A DNA stretch of 64,000 bases, from IMG/VR virus record IMGVR_UViG_3300032307_000369, positions 156,875-220,874 of that record; one strand, written 5' to 3'. A model generated the notes under the pieces. That model saw only the letters and a program-made list of their open reading frames with translations. It searched no databases and was not told the origin of the DNA. The DNA is from a virus. Positions 27,922-36,422 of the stretch are shown here, piece after piece (the stretch's first letter is position 1; each line of letters opens with the position of its first letter). Position numbers and translations under genes: made by a program.

Positions 27922-29658
27922 ATGGCTTGGAAAAAGTTTTTTACACCAGTTAAAGTTAACAATGATGGAGGCTCAAAGAGTCTTATATCAGGATCGGGCG
28001 GTTCAAATTATAACGCATTCAGAAGCAACTATTCCAGTTTCCTTCCTGATGTATATTCAGGGCATCCAAATAGATTAGAACGATATCAGCAGTATAATAC
28101 TATGGATGCTGACAGCGAGGTCAATGCGGCATTAGACATTTTAGCTGAATTTTGCACACAAAAGAACAAGGACAACGGTACTGCGTTCAACATTGATTAT
28201 AGAGAACAAGCAACAAATACCGAAGTTAAACTATTAAAGAAATGTTTACAACAGTGGCACAAACTGAATCAATTTGATGTAAGAATTTTTAAAACAATCC
28301 GTAATCTTTTTAAGTTTGGTGATTGTTTCTTTGTACGTGATCCAGAAACTCAAAAATGGGTTTACATTGATCCTAGTAAAGTTGACAAAATTATTGTTAA
28401 CGAAAGTGAAGGCAAAGAGCCTGAGCAATATGTTATTCGAGACCTAAACGTTAACTTACAAAGTTTAACAGTAACACAAATCAATCCAAATGCTCCTAAT
28501 GCAACTCCAGGCAACGCGGCATACGTTACTGGTGGTGGCTTTCAGCGTGGTATGGTTGGTGGTTACCCTCAACTAACAGGCAGCAGATTCAGTAACAGTC
28601 AAGAACAAGTGGCTATTGATGCTAACCATGTGATACATTTGAGTCTAAGTGAAGGACTTGACAGTAACTTCCCATTTGGTAATAGCTTGCTTGAAATGTG
28701 TTTTAAAGTATACAAGCAAAAAGAATTGCTAGAAGATGCGATCATTATCTATCGTGTGATGAGAGCTCCAGAAAGACGTGTGTTCTATGTTGACGTGGGT
28801 AACATGCCTAGTCACTTGGCCATGAGCTTTGTTGAACGTGTTAAAAACGAAGTAAATCAAAGACGTATTCCTAGTGTTACTGGTGGCGGACAAAGTGTTA
28901 TTGACAGTGGATTTAACCCACTAGCCATTAACGAAGATTACTTTTTCCCACAAACTGCTGAAGGTCGTGGCAGTAAAGTTGAAGTACTTCCAGGCGGTAG
29001 TAACTTAGGTGAAATTGAAGATTTACGCTTCTTTACTAACAAATTATTCCGTGCATTACGTATACCAAGTAGCTACTTGCCTACAGGTCCAGACGATTCA
29101 AATGCAAGTTTTAGTGATGGTCGTGTAGGCACTGCCTACATACAAGAGCTACGTTTTAACTTTTATTGTGAACGTTTACAAAGTTTATTCACAGAAGCAT
29201 TTGATTTAGAATTTAAATTATATCTCAAAAACTGCGGAATTAACATTGATCCAAACTTATTTGATTTAAAATTCAATCCTCCACAAAACTTTGCGTCTTA
29301 TAGACAAGCAGAGATGGATGGACAACGTGTTAGCACGTTCCAGGCAGTTGCAGAAGTTCCATATATGAGTAAACGTTTTGCTCTAAAACGCTTCTTAGGT
29401 CTCAGTGCAGAAGAAATGCAAGAGAACGAAATGCTATGGCGTCAAGAAAACATTGTTGGTAACACTGGCAGTGGACAGAATCCAGGACAAGAAATGCGTG
29501 GAGCGGGTATAACTCCAGGCGGTATTCAAGGTGACTTGGATGAGTTTACTGACAATGAAGGTGACTCAGGAGTACCACCACCAGGTGCAGAACCCACAGG
29601 AGAAGCGGGTGGCACAGGCGGAGCAGGCGCCCCACCAAGTCCTGCACAATCGCAATAA
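27922..29658 (+). CDS. gp20: Portal vertex protein gp20
   Basis: The dodecameric portal nucleates prohead assembly and passes DNA. Characteristic stretches include LERYQQYNTMDADSEVNAAL (N-terminal), FKVYKQKELLEDAIIIYRVM and RAPERRVFYVDVGNMPSHLA (centre), DLRFFTNKLFRALRIPSSYL and FSDGRVGTAYIQELRF (C-terminal half), all in T4 gp20 order. Length is 578 against 524 in T4; the excess is mainly a Gly/Pro/Gln-rich tail after residue ~510 (GGTGGAGAPPSPAQSQ). AAGGA lies 6 bases before the ATG. Confidence 0.96.
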   Translation: MAWKKFFTPVKVNNDGGSKSLISGSGGSNYNAFRSNYSSFLPDVYSGHPNRLERYQQYNTMDADSEVNAALDILAEFCTQKNKDNGTAFNIDYREQATNTEVKLLKKCLQQWHKLNQFDVRIFKTIRNLFKFGDCFFVRDPETQKWVYIDPSKVDKIIVNESEGKEPEQYVIRDLNVNLQSLTVTQINPNAPNATPGNAAYVTGGGFQRGMVGGYPQLTGSRFSNSQEQVAIDANHVIHLSLSEGLDSNFPFGNSLLEMCFKVYKQKELLEDAIIIYRVMRAPERRVFYVDVGNMPSHLAMSFVERVKNEVNQRRIPSVTGGGQSVIDSGFNPLAINEDYFFPQTAEGRGSKVEVLPGGSNLGEIEDLRFFTNKLFRALRIPSSYLPTGPDDSNASFSDGRVGTAYIQELRFNFYCERLQSLFTEAFDLEFKLYLKNCGINIDPNLFDLKFNPPQNFASYRQAEMDGQRVSTFQAVAEVPYMSKRFALKRFLGLSAEEMQENEMLWRQENIVGNTGSGQNPGQEMRGAGITPGGIQGDLDEFTDNEGDSGVPPPGAEPTGEAGGTGGAGAPPSPAQSQ

Positions 29659-29661
29659 ATA
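29654..29661 (+). promoter_or_regulatory. Weak late-promoter-like motif (AATAAATA)
   Basis: AATAAATA spans the gp20 stop codon. A transcript starting about 6 bases downstream would begin only 2-3 bases before the next ATG, so if active it may serve mainly the genes after that one, or be a chance match in AT-rich DNA. Confidence 0.3.
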
Positions 29662-29668
29662 CATTACT

Positions 29669-29929
29669 ATGTTCTTACGCGAATTCATTTACTTCAATAA
29701 AGATTCACTTGGTCAAGATGACTACGATAATCAACCTTTGGAAGACAAAAGGTATAACTCTGATGATGACAAAGATGTTCTTAAATTGTCAGATACAAGA
29801 AAAACTAGATTGTCGTTGAAGCAAATTAATCAAATGCGCAAGAATCATGAAGCACATGTTTCTGAAATGGCTGAAGAGTCTGAGCTAATACAAGCTCAGT
29901 ATGCTACTCCAGTTCAGGCTCCTGCTTAA
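29669..29929 (+). CDS. Small prohead core-region protein (between portal and gp67-like)
   Basis: 86 residues from ATG at 29669; the frame stays open further upstream but that part overlaps gp20. The sequence (FLREFIYFNKDSLGQDDYDN; VLKLSDTRKTRLSLKQINQM) is charged with a basic/amphipathic helix in the middle and an acidic C-terminal part ending in QYATPVQAP. Its place between portal and protease is that of the T4 core proteins gp67/gp68, and a protein of this kind is common there in marine T4-like phages. Assignment to one T4 gene is not secure. No clear Shine-Dalgarno is present. Confidence 0.75.
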   Translation: MFLREFIYFNKDSLGQDDYDNQPLEDKRYNSDDDKDVLKLSDTRKTRLSLKQINQMRKNHEAHVSEMAEESELIQAQYATPVQAPA

Positions 29930-29960
29930 TAAAATTCTTAACATTTAAATAAAAAATTGT

Positions 29961-29978
29961 CAAAAAGACGTCTTTTTG
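29961..29978. terminator. 18-bp perfect palindrome, possible terminator
   Basis: caaaaagacgtctttttg is its own reverse complement. As RNA it would give a 7-bp stem with a 4-base loop and a T-run inside the 3' arm, a weak intrinsic-terminator form. It lies in the 129-base gap before the prohead core gene, whose leader also holds a TGTAAATA late-like motif at 30009-30016 that could restart transcription. Confidence 0.4.
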
Positions 29979-30058
29979 GCATATTTTCGCTATATATATT
30001 ATCTACGCTGTAAATATACTCGACAGCCTTGCCTATACTATCAAAGGAGAATTTCGCA

Positions 30059-30901
30059 ATGCAAAATAAATTTGAACAATTATTAGATTATCTAATTAAC
30101 GAAGAAACACAAAAAGCCAACGAACTGTTTCATCAGATCGTTGTTGAAAAAAGCCGCGGTATCTACGAGAGTTTAATTTCTGAAGAAGAAAAGAAAGAAG
30201 ACGACGAAGATAACAGCGAAGACAAAGCTGAAAAAACTGATGAGAATTTTGGTTTTGACAGTGGTGAACAAGTTATTGAAATCGGCGGTGATCCATCAGA
30301 CGACCTAATGAAGGATGTTGAAATGGATGGCGACGATGAAGGTGCAGAAGATGACATGGCCATGGACGCAGAGTTTGGCGATGATTCAGAAATGGGCGGT
30401 GACGGTGATGTAGAAGATCGTGTTCAAGATTTAGAAGACGAACTAGAGTCACTTAAAGCAGAATTTGAAGCTCTTATCGCAGGTGAAGGTTCTGATATGG
30501 GATCTGAAGAAGGCGAAGAAGAAGGTGAAGAAGGCGAAGAAGAAGGTGAAGATGAAGAAGACATGCTTCGCGAATATACAGAACAAGTTGGTGGAAAGCA
30601 GTACAACCAATTTGGTAAAATGGGTGACGACGGACAGAACACTAAGTCAATCGTTGCTGGAAAGAACGACATGGGTGGCACAGCAAGCAACATTGCACAA
30701 GGCGGTGAAGCTAAAGGCGAAGGCACAAAAGGTGGTTTATTGAACCCAAGTGCTAAAGAAGAAAATGCTGGCAACATTAATGTTCCAGGCGGCAATGCTG
30801 GTAAAACAGCGTTCAAGAAGAAAGAACCTGGTCATGGCGCAGAGAAGAAAGGCGCTGGTGAGCAAGCAGGTAATACTAAGAGCCCACTAGGTTCTAAGTA
30901 A
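30059..30901 (+). CDS. Acidic prohead core protein, gp67-like
   Basis: 280 residues. I start at ATG 30059, which has AGGAG 9 bases upstream; a longer frame begins only with TTG at 30029. The N-terminal ~50 residues form an amphipathic helix (FEQLLDYLINEETQKANELF; FHQIVVEKSRGIYESLI) and residues ~45-165 are extremely acidic with EEGEEEGEEGEEEGEDEE-type repeats. T4 gp67 has the same plan, helix then acidic tail, but is only 80 residues. The C-terminal ~110 residues are Gly/Lys-rich and unlike gp67. A core role is inferred from plan and position between portal and protease. Confidence 0.75.
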   Translation: MQNKFEQLLDYLINEETQKANELFHQIVVEKSRGIYESLISEEEKKEDDEDNSEDKAEKTDENFGFDSGEQVIEIGGDPSDDLMKDVEMDGDDEGAEDDMAMDAEFGDDSEMGGDGDVEDRVQDLEDELESLKAEFEALIAGEGSDMGSEEGEEEGEEGEEEGEDEEDMLREYTEQVGGKQYNQFGKMGDDGQNTKSIVAGKNDMGGTASNIAQGGEAKGEGTKGGLLNPSAKEENAGNINVPGGNAGKTAFKKKEPGHGAEKKGAGEQAGNTKSPLGSK

Positions 30902-30916
30902 TTTTAGGATAAGTTA

Positions 30917-31543
30917 ATGAGCTTTTTATTGCGCGAAAGTTTGTCGTTTGATCAAGCACGTTGTGTTGTTGAATCAGACGACAAAGACGGCAAGAACCTT
31001 TATATGAAGGGGATTTGTATCCAAGGCGGGATTCGTAATGCGAATCAGCGTGTATATCCTGTTGATCAAATAGGCAACGCTGTCAACACGTTAATTGATC
31101 AAATTAAAAACGGATACAGCGTATTAGGCGAAGTTGACCATCCAGATGATTTGAAAGTTAATTTGGACCGCGTAAGTCACATGATTACAGATATGTGGAT
31201 GGACGGTCCAAATGGTTACGGCAAGTTTAAAATCTTGCCAACACCAATGGGAAATTTAGTCCGTACCATGCTAGAGTCTGGCGTTAAGCTAGGCGTTTCT
31301 AGTCGTGGTAGCGGCAATGTTAATGATGGAACAGGCGAAGTATCAGACTTTGAAATCATAACAGTAGATGTAGTAGCACAACCAAGTGCGCCAGGAGCAT
31401 ATCCTACAGCCATTTATGAGCATTTTATGAATACTCGTGGTGGTAATAGAGCTATACAAGTGGCACATGAAGTTAGAGAAGATCCAAAGGCCCAAAAATA
31501 TCTTAAGGAAAGTATCCTTAATATTATTCAAGGTCTAAAATAA
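30917..31543 (+). CDS. gp21: Prohead core protease gp21
   Basis: Serine protease of the herpesvirus-assemblin-like fold, which cleaves core and capsid proteins during head maturation. The likely catalytic His is H75 in GEVDHPDD and the Ser is S128 or S129 in LGVSSRGSG, followed by a conserved ITVDVVAQPSAPGAYP. The N-terminus (GKNLYMKGICIQGGIRNANQ, RVYP) matches gp21. Length 208 equals that of T4 (212). It sits between the acidic core gene and the scaffold, as in T4. Confidence 0.96.
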   Translation: MSFLLRESLSFDQARCVVESDDKDGKNLYMKGICIQGGIRNANQRVYPVDQIGNAVNTLIDQIKNGYSVLGEVDHPDDLKVNLDRVSHMITDMWMDGPNGYGKFKILPTPMGNLVRTMLESGVKLGVSSRGSGNVNDGTGEVSDFEIITVDVVAQPSAPGAYPTAIYEHFMNTRGGNRAIQVAHEVREDPKAQKYLKESILNIIQGLK

Positions 31544-31561
31544 GCCCGAGGAGAAAAAGAG

Positions 31562-32656
31562 ATGTTGGACGCATTCAAAAAACTTTTCGAAAGCGGAATG
31601 ATTTCTGAGGAAATCAAGGCCGAAGTCGAAACAGCTTGGAACGCCAAACTTCAAGAAACTCGCGATGTACTGACAGCCGAACTTCGTGAAGAGTTCGCTC
31701 AACGTTATGAGCACGACCGTGCAACTATTGTTGAGTCACTTGACAAGATGATTGGTGAACAGTTAGAAAGCGAAATTGCTGAATTCGTTGCTGACAAACA
31801 AAGCCTTGCGGAAGCAAGAGCTCAGTATGAAGCAAAGATTTCAAAAGATTCAGAAGTACTAGAAGCTTTTGTTGTTAAGAATTTGGCCAGAGAGTTAGGT
31901 GAATTTCAAAGCGATCGTCAGAAAGTTGCAGAAAACTTTGGAAAGCTAGAAGCTTTCGTAGTTGAAGCACTTGCTCGTGAGATTAAAGAATTCGCAGAAG
32001 ATAAGAAAGACCTTGCAGAAACTAAAGTTAAATTAGTTCGCGAAGCAAAAGAAAAATTTGCTGAAATCAAACAACAGTTTATCGCTAAGAGCGCAACAAT
32101 TGTTGAGAACGCAATTACAAAAAATCTTACAAAAGAGATTTCGCAATTACGTGAAGATATTGATAGCGCACGTCAAAATAACTTTGGACGCAAGATTTTC
32201 GAAGCTTTCAATGCAGAATATATGGCTAGTCATGTTAATGAAAAATCCACAACTTCACGTTTGTTGAAGATTGTAGATAAGAAAGAAGCAGAACTAGCAG
32301 AGGCACAACAAGCTATTGCAGAAGTACAGCAATTGGTCGAAAGCAAAGAACGTGAAATCCGTATTGCTAAAGACACAATGCAACGTAAAGAAGCAATGCA
32401 AGAATTACTAGCTCCGCTAAGTGGTGAAAAGAAAGCAGTTATGAGTCAGCTTTTAGAAAGTGTACAAACTTTCAAATTGGCTGATGCTTTCGACAAGTAC
32501 TTACCAGCGGTGATGGAAGGCAAGGCACACACTAAGGCACCAAAACAGGCACTAAATGAGAGTAAAGAGGTTACAGGCGACAAGCCAACCAAGATCACTG
32601 CCGAGGAAGGTATTGATAATTTAATTGACATCCGCAAACTAGCGGGTCTAAAATAA
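31562..32656 (+). CDS. gp22: Prohead scaffold protein gp22
   Basis: Main core scaffold, digested by gp21 during maturation. 364 residues, almost wholly helical and charged, with repeated motifs such as LEAFVVKNLARELGEFQSDR and LEAFVVEALAREIKEFAEDK (~residues 98-150) that look like an internal duplication, and a C-terminal helical part (ELLAPLSGEKKAVMSQLLES) as in gp22. Length exceeds T4 gp22 (269). A GAGGAG-like site precedes the ATG. It lies between gp21 and gp23 as expected. Confidence 0.92.
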   Translation: MLDAFKKLFESGMISEEIKAEVETAWNAKLQETRDVLTAELREEFAQRYEHDRATIVESLDKMIGEQLESEIAEFVADKQSLAEARAQYEAKISKDSEVLEAFVVKNLARELGEFQSDRQKVAENFGKLEAFVVEALAREIKEFAEDKKDLAETKVKLVREAKEKFAEIKQQFIAKSATIVENAITKNLTKEISQLREDIDSARQNNFGRKIFEAFNAEYMASHVNEKSTTSRLLKIVDKKEAELAEAQQAIAEVQQLVESKEREIRIAKDTMQRKEAMQELLAPLSGEKKAVMSQLLESVQTFKLADAFDKYLPAVMEGKAHTKAPKQALNESKEVTGDKPTKITAEEGIDNLIDIRKLAGLK

Positions 32657-32669
32657 TTAGGAGAAACAA

Positions 32670-33857
32670 ATGTCCGTATTGCTAAATGAAAAATGGCAAG
32701 ATACAAAAGAGGCCCTACTAGAAGGCCTACAAGGCCACAAGCGTAGTGTCATGGGTGTGACCCTTGAAAACACTCGTAGGTATCTTGCAGAAAGTGCAAC
32801 AGCTGGTTCAACCAGTGCAGGTAACGTTGCAACACTAAACCGCGTGATTCTTCCAGTAATCCGCCGTGTAATGCCAACAGTCATTGCTAACGAAATCGTT
32901 GGCGTACAACCAATGACTGGTCCAGTTGGCCAAATCCACACACTACGTATTCGTTACGCAGATGGTGGTGATGGCGTAACAGCTGGAGATGAAGCACTAA
33001 GCCCATTCAAGATTGCGGCTGCTTATTCTGGTAACAACACAGACGCTACACCAGGTGCAAGTAGTACTGCTAGCCTAGAAGGCAACCCAGGTAAGCGTAT
33101 GAGCATCCAAATCTTGAAACAAGCTGTAGAAGCCAAGACACGTAAGCTAAGTGCTCGTTGGACTTTTGAAGCTGCTCAAGATGCACAAGCTCAGCAAGGT
33201 ATTGATATCGAAGCTGAAATTATGGCTGCTCTAGCACAAGAAATTACAGCTGAAATTGACCAAGAAATTCTTTCTAGCCTACGTGGTCTAGCAAGTGTTG
33301 GTCAAACTTATGACCAAGCTGCCGTATCTGGTACAGCTACATTCGTTGGTGACGAGCATGCCGCATTGGCAGTTCAAATCAACCGTGTTGCTAACCAAAT
33401 CGCTCAGCGTACACGTCGTGGTGCAGGTAACTGGGCTGTTGTGTCTAACCAGGCATTGACAATTCTACAATCTGCAACAACAAGTGCGTTTGCACGTACA
33501 ACAGAAGGTACTTTCGAAGCTCCAACAAACACTAAGTTCGTTGGTACATTGAACGGTGCTATGCGTGTGTATGTTGATACATACTTAGCAGACAGTGGTT
33601 CATCAACTATCAATGACAACCAAGTATTAGTTGGTTATAAGGGTCCTAGCGAGGCAGATGCTGCCGCGTTCTATTGCCCATATATTCCTCTAATGAGCTC
33701 TGGTGTTGTTCTAGATCCAGCTACTTTTGAACCAGTAGTTGGCTTCATGACACGTTATGGTTATGTAGAGTTAAACAACACTGCTTCTTCTCTAGGTAAC
33801 GCGGCTGACTATCTAAGCAAGGTATCTATTACCGCTGCTAACGTTAGCTTCCAATAA
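32670..33857 (+). CDS. gp23: Major capsid protein gp23
   Basis: HK97-fold major capsid protein. The family signature is in the N-terminal third: GVTLENTRRYLAES, LPVIRRVMPTVIANEIVGVQ and PMTGPVGQIHTLRIRYA; the C-terminal part ends with a conserved GFMTRYGYVELN. At 395 residues it is shorter than T4 gp23 (521). The long N-terminal delta domain removed by gp21 in T4 is short here, and the insertion domain appears reduced. Codon use is regular and the gene is directly followed by a strong terminator, both fitting high expression. Confidence 0.96.
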   Translation: MSVLLNEKWQDTKEALLEGLQGHKRSVMGVTLENTRRYLAESATAGSTSAGNVATLNRVILPVIRRVMPTVIANEIVGVQPMTGPVGQIHTLRIRYADGGDGVTAGDEALSPFKIAAAYSGNNTDATPGASSTASLEGNPGKRMSIQILKQAVEAKTRKLSARWTFEAAQDAQAQQGIDIEAEIMAALAQEITAEIDQEILSSLRGLASVGQTYDQAAVSGTATFVGDEHAALAVQINRVANQIAQRTRRGAGNWAVVSNQALTILQSATTSAFARTTEGTFEAPTNTKFVGTLNGAMRVYVDTYLADSGSSTINDNQVLVGYKGPSEADAAAFYCPYIPLMSSGVVLDPATFEPVVGFMTRYGYVELNNTASSLGNAADYLSKVSITAANVSFQ

Positions 33858-33880
33858 TCTTAAGAGATTAGAAGAAAAAC

Positions 33881-33907
33881 AAAAAGCCCCAGCAATGGGG
33901 CTTTTTT
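33881..33907 (+). terminator. Intrinsic terminator after gp23
   Basis: A 10-bp stem AAAAAGCCCC/GGGGCTTTTT with a 6-base loop (AGCAAT) and a T-run. It closes the head gene block 23 bases after the capsid stop. The A-run in the 5' arm makes it potentially active in both directions. Confidence 0.92.
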
Positions 33908-33926
33908 GTGAGTAAATATAGTTGTG

Positions 33927-34205
33927 ATGGAAGATTATTCTATAACTAATAGTTTAGACTGGCAGTTGGTCAGATCTAGGATGTCTAAGAGTAAAGATAA
34001 CTTGGGCATATTTAAACGCGACATTGATCGGTTACTTAGAGGTATTGATGTTGAAATTGTTAAATTAGGTAATCTAGAAATTACAGCAAGAAACAATAAA
34101 ACACAGTCTAGTCTAGACCGTGCGCAAGCACAATTAGATGTAGTGAATCAACAAATAAAGACATTTAACAAATTTTACATAATGGCTCTTATGACGCATA
34201 GCTAA
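33927..34205 (+). CDS. Small helical protein of unknown function
   Basis: 92 residues from ATG 33927 (a GTG directly before it would add one Met). It is helical with two long amphipathic segments (DNLGIFKRDIDRLLRGIDVE; SSLDRAQAQLDVVNQQIKTF), a likely coiled coil. It lies alone between the gp23 terminator and the next late promoter. AGTAAATA at 33911-33918 may be a weak late promoter. I do not recognise it. Confidence 0.75.
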   Translation: MEDYSITNSLDWQLVRSRMSKSKDNLGIFKRDIDRLLRGIDVEIVKLGNLEITARNNKTQSSLDRAQAQLDVVNQQIKTFNKFYIMALMTHS

Positions 34206-34220
34206 TGTTTTTTAGATACA

Positions 34221-34228
34221 GATAAATA
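34221..34228 (+). promoter_or_regulatory. T4-type late promoter (GATAAATA) for fibre block
   Basis: GATAAATA, 19 bases upstream of the ATG at 34247, with AAGGA at 34235-34239. It opens the first fibre gene cluster. Confidence 0.7.
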
Positions 34229-34246
34229 TCATATAAGGAAAAATAC

Positions 34247-35338
34247 ATGTCTACAAGAGAAGTCATACGAACAACTGGTGATTGGCACGTACAAGCTACG
34301 CAAGACTTGCACCTAGAAACACAGTACCTAAATGGAAATAACGGTACTGTATATGTTTACGGTAATTTACTGGTTAGAGGTAATACTACCACTATTGAGT
34401 CAAATGACTTGTCCATTGGTGATAAAGTATTGATCTTAAACAAAGGCGAACCTGGAATAGCTGGCGGTACAGAAGCAGGTGTTAGTATAGACGGTATTTC
34501 AGGAATAAGCGTTAGCAGAGGCGGCCCAAACGACCCAGCAGAAAACGCCAACTGGTTTTTTAATCAAAATAAAAATTGGAGCTACAATGGCACACTGACT
34601 AGTGGCATGTGGGAAGCTATTATTGGACCTCCAACTGGTGGTGTTGGAACACATTCAGGTGCAATACTAAACGCTATTCGAACAGGCTCTGCAAATACTG
34701 ATTTAAGTTTACTTGGCGCTGAAAACGCCAGTGCAGTAGTAACATTGAGCGGAGTTGTTAATTATACTCAACGCATTGTATCTAGATCAAATCCAGATGA
34801 TGTTCCAAACAAAGGTTATGTTGATTACGCTATTGAAGCACAGTTAGATAGAAGAAGAATTCAATTAAATTATAGAAATAATTTAGGCAACGTTGTACAA
34901 GTTTCCAATACGTTTGTGGAACTTACTGATGCAAATGTTCCTGGCTACGGCAGTCCTTCGTCAATACTTGAACCGCAATTACGCACAAGTATTGGTGGCA
35001 ATCAATGGATTACTACATACAACAATAGAATTGTTGTTGGTGACATAAAGATTTTAGATTCAAATGAAATTACAATGGACACAGCAAACTTGCCATTGGT
35101 ACTTTCAACAAAACCTGGAGTATCAGCAACACTTAATCCTTCAGTAGAATTAAAAACTTCATTAAGCATGGTTATTGATACTACGTATTCAGAGCCTAAT
35201 AATGAAGCTGGTAAAGTTAAACTTTATCCAGAACAAGAAGGTCCAGGGGGGACAGGCTTATATTTTGTAAATAGTGAAAACGTTAGAGACGAGCTAGTTA
35301 GTAAACGTCGTTCTTTCTTCGCTAGTCTAATGTTTTAA
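34247..35338 (+). CDS. Virion structural/fibre-associated protein
   Basis: 363 residues. The N-terminal ~80 residues have the repetitive short strands of a fibre shaft (TQDLHLETQYLNGNNGTVYV; YGNLLVRGNTTTIESND), a type of segment that recurs in the later fibre genes (NLHATGTITADGDIQLGD). Middle and C-terminus are strand-rich with no enzyme motif. Position at the head of the fibre cluster, behind a late promoter, supports a virion role; I cannot say which. Confidence 0.75.
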   Translation: MSTREVIRTTGDWHVQATQDLHLETQYLNGNNGTVYVYGNLLVRGNTTTIESNDLSIGDKVLILNKGEPGIAGGTEAGVSIDGISGISVSRGGPNDPAENANWFFNQNKNWSYNGTLTSGMWEAIIGPPTGGVGTHSGAILNAIRTGSANTDLSLLGAENASAVVTLSGVVNYTQRIVSRSNPDDVPNKGYVDYAIEAQLDRRRIQLNYRNNLGNVVQVSNTFVELTDANVPGYGSPSSILEPQLRTSIGGNQWITTYNNRIVVGDIKILDSNEITMDTANLPLVLSTKPGVSATLNPSVELKTSLSMVIDTTYSEPNNEAGKVKLYPEQEGPGGTGLYFVNSENVRDELVSKRRSFFASLMF

Positions 35339-35347
35339 GGATAAAAA

Positions 35348-35662
35348 ATGATTACAGCAATTAATTTAGCAAATACTAATAATACCGAAGCGTTCCTTTC
35401 AGATGGAGAAAATGGTATAACAACTTTGATGATTTGCAATCATCACGCAACTACTTCTGCCGTAGTAAATGTTTGGGTAGTTCCTCAAGGACAAGTAGCA
35501 GGAAACGCTAATCAAATTTTAAAAAATTTAGTTATAGTAGCCAGTGATACGTTTGTTATGGACATGGAAAAATTAGTGTTAAGTGATGGCGATACCATAA
35601 TGGCTCAAGCAGATGTTGCCGATGTTGTAAACACTGTTATTAGTAGCATGGCGGTAGCATAA
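35348..35662 (+). CDS. Small beta-rich structural protein, paralogue of the 43755-44084 protein
   Basis: 104 residues with alternating strands (TTLMICNHHATTSAVVNVWV) and a C-terminal EKLVLSDGDTIMAQAD. The protein at 43755-44084 has the same plan and a matching EKLIVAPSNILTAVAD, so the two are probably paralogues. Each lies among the fibre genes, perhaps as a small fibre-joint or decoration protein. Stop and next ATG overlap by one base. Confidence 0.7.
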   Translation: MITAINLANTNNTEAFLSDGENGITTLMICNHHATTSAVVNVWVVPQGQVAGNANQILKNLVIVASDTFVMDMEKLVLSDGDTIMAQADVADVVNTVISSMAVA

Positions 35663-36390
35663 TGAAATTTATCAAACGTAAAAACATTGACACGTATCGT
35701 CCAAAAAGTCAACGATTTACTGTTGAAGTAGATGGTCGTGCAATTATTGACACAAATAAATCTTTAACAGTTCCTATTGGATCAACCGCTGATAGACCTG
35801 CTACAGGTATCCCAGGTATGATAAGATACAATACTGACGATGAAGATTTTGAAGTTTTTACTGGTTATGGTACTTGGGGTTGGGAAAGGTTAAGAACAAA
35901 TCGTCCAAGTGAAATCACTGTAAACAACATTGGTACAGGTTTAGGCGATGGCACTGTTTCAGGTGTGCAAGTTACAGTGGGCGGATCTGGTTATTCGTCA
36001 GCACCAACAATTACTTTCAGCGCACCAGATGTTGGTACAGATGTTGCCACTGGCACAGTGAATGTGAATGGTGGTCAAATTGAATCAATCACTATGACTA
36101 ATGATGGTTCTGGATATATCACAGTACCAACAGTTACAATTGACGGCGCAAATCAAACAGCTACACTGACTGCAATATTAACAGGAACACAAAATTATCC
36201 TTTACCTGCAATACCTGTTGATGATTTAGGAGCACTCAGCGCAACCAACGTGCAGATATATGTAGAAAACGTATTTCAAATACCAGGAGTAAACTATACT
36301 TTGGTACAAGTTGGTCCCACTGCTTCAGTTAAATTTGACGCACCAGTACCATTTGGAAAACCAATATACGCTATATTTGGATTTGATTAA
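35662..36390 (+). CDS. Fibre-type structural protein with GxGYxxxP repeats
   Basis: 242 residues. N-terminal part includes LTVPIGSTADRPATGIPGMI and RYNTDDEDFEVFTGYGTW, the 'RPxxPxxGMIRFNT' collar module that also appears in the larger fibre proteins. Residues ~108-160 carry two GxGY repeats (VGGSGYSSAPTITFSAP; NDGSGYITVPTVTIDGA), the same unit that occurs about fifteen times in the giant fibre. It may be an adaptor sharing modules with the large fibres. Confidence 0.75.
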   Translation: MKFIKRKNIDTYRPKSQRFTVEVDGRAIIDTNKSLTVPIGSTADRPATGIPGMIRYNTDDEDFEVFTGYGTWGWERLRTNRPSEITVNNIGTGLGDGTVSGVQVTVGGSGYSSAPTITFSAPDVGTDVATGTVNVNGGQIESITMTNDGSGYITVPTVTIDGANQTATLTAILTGTQNYPLPAIPVDDLGALSATNVQIYVENVFQIPGVNYTLVQVGPTASVKFDAPVPFGKPIYAIFGFD

Positions 36391-36393
36391 TCC

Positions 36394-36401
36394 AATAAAT
36401 A
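36394..36401 (+). promoter_or_regulatory. T4-type late promoter (AATAAATA)
   Basis: AATAAATA, 22 bases before the ATG at 36423, followed by AGGA at 36412-36415. Confidence 0.55.
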
Positions 36402-36422
36402 CTAGCATGATAGGAACATGCC

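Noticed and set aside
29531-29668. Upstream extension of the small core-region gene inside gp20
   Set aside because: Overlaps the portal C-terminus by over 120 bases and gives a non-conserved-looking Gln-rich leader; ATG 29669 is the sensible start.
30029-30058. TTG start for the acidic core protein
   Set aside because: ATG 30059 has a well-placed AGGAG, which the TTG does not.
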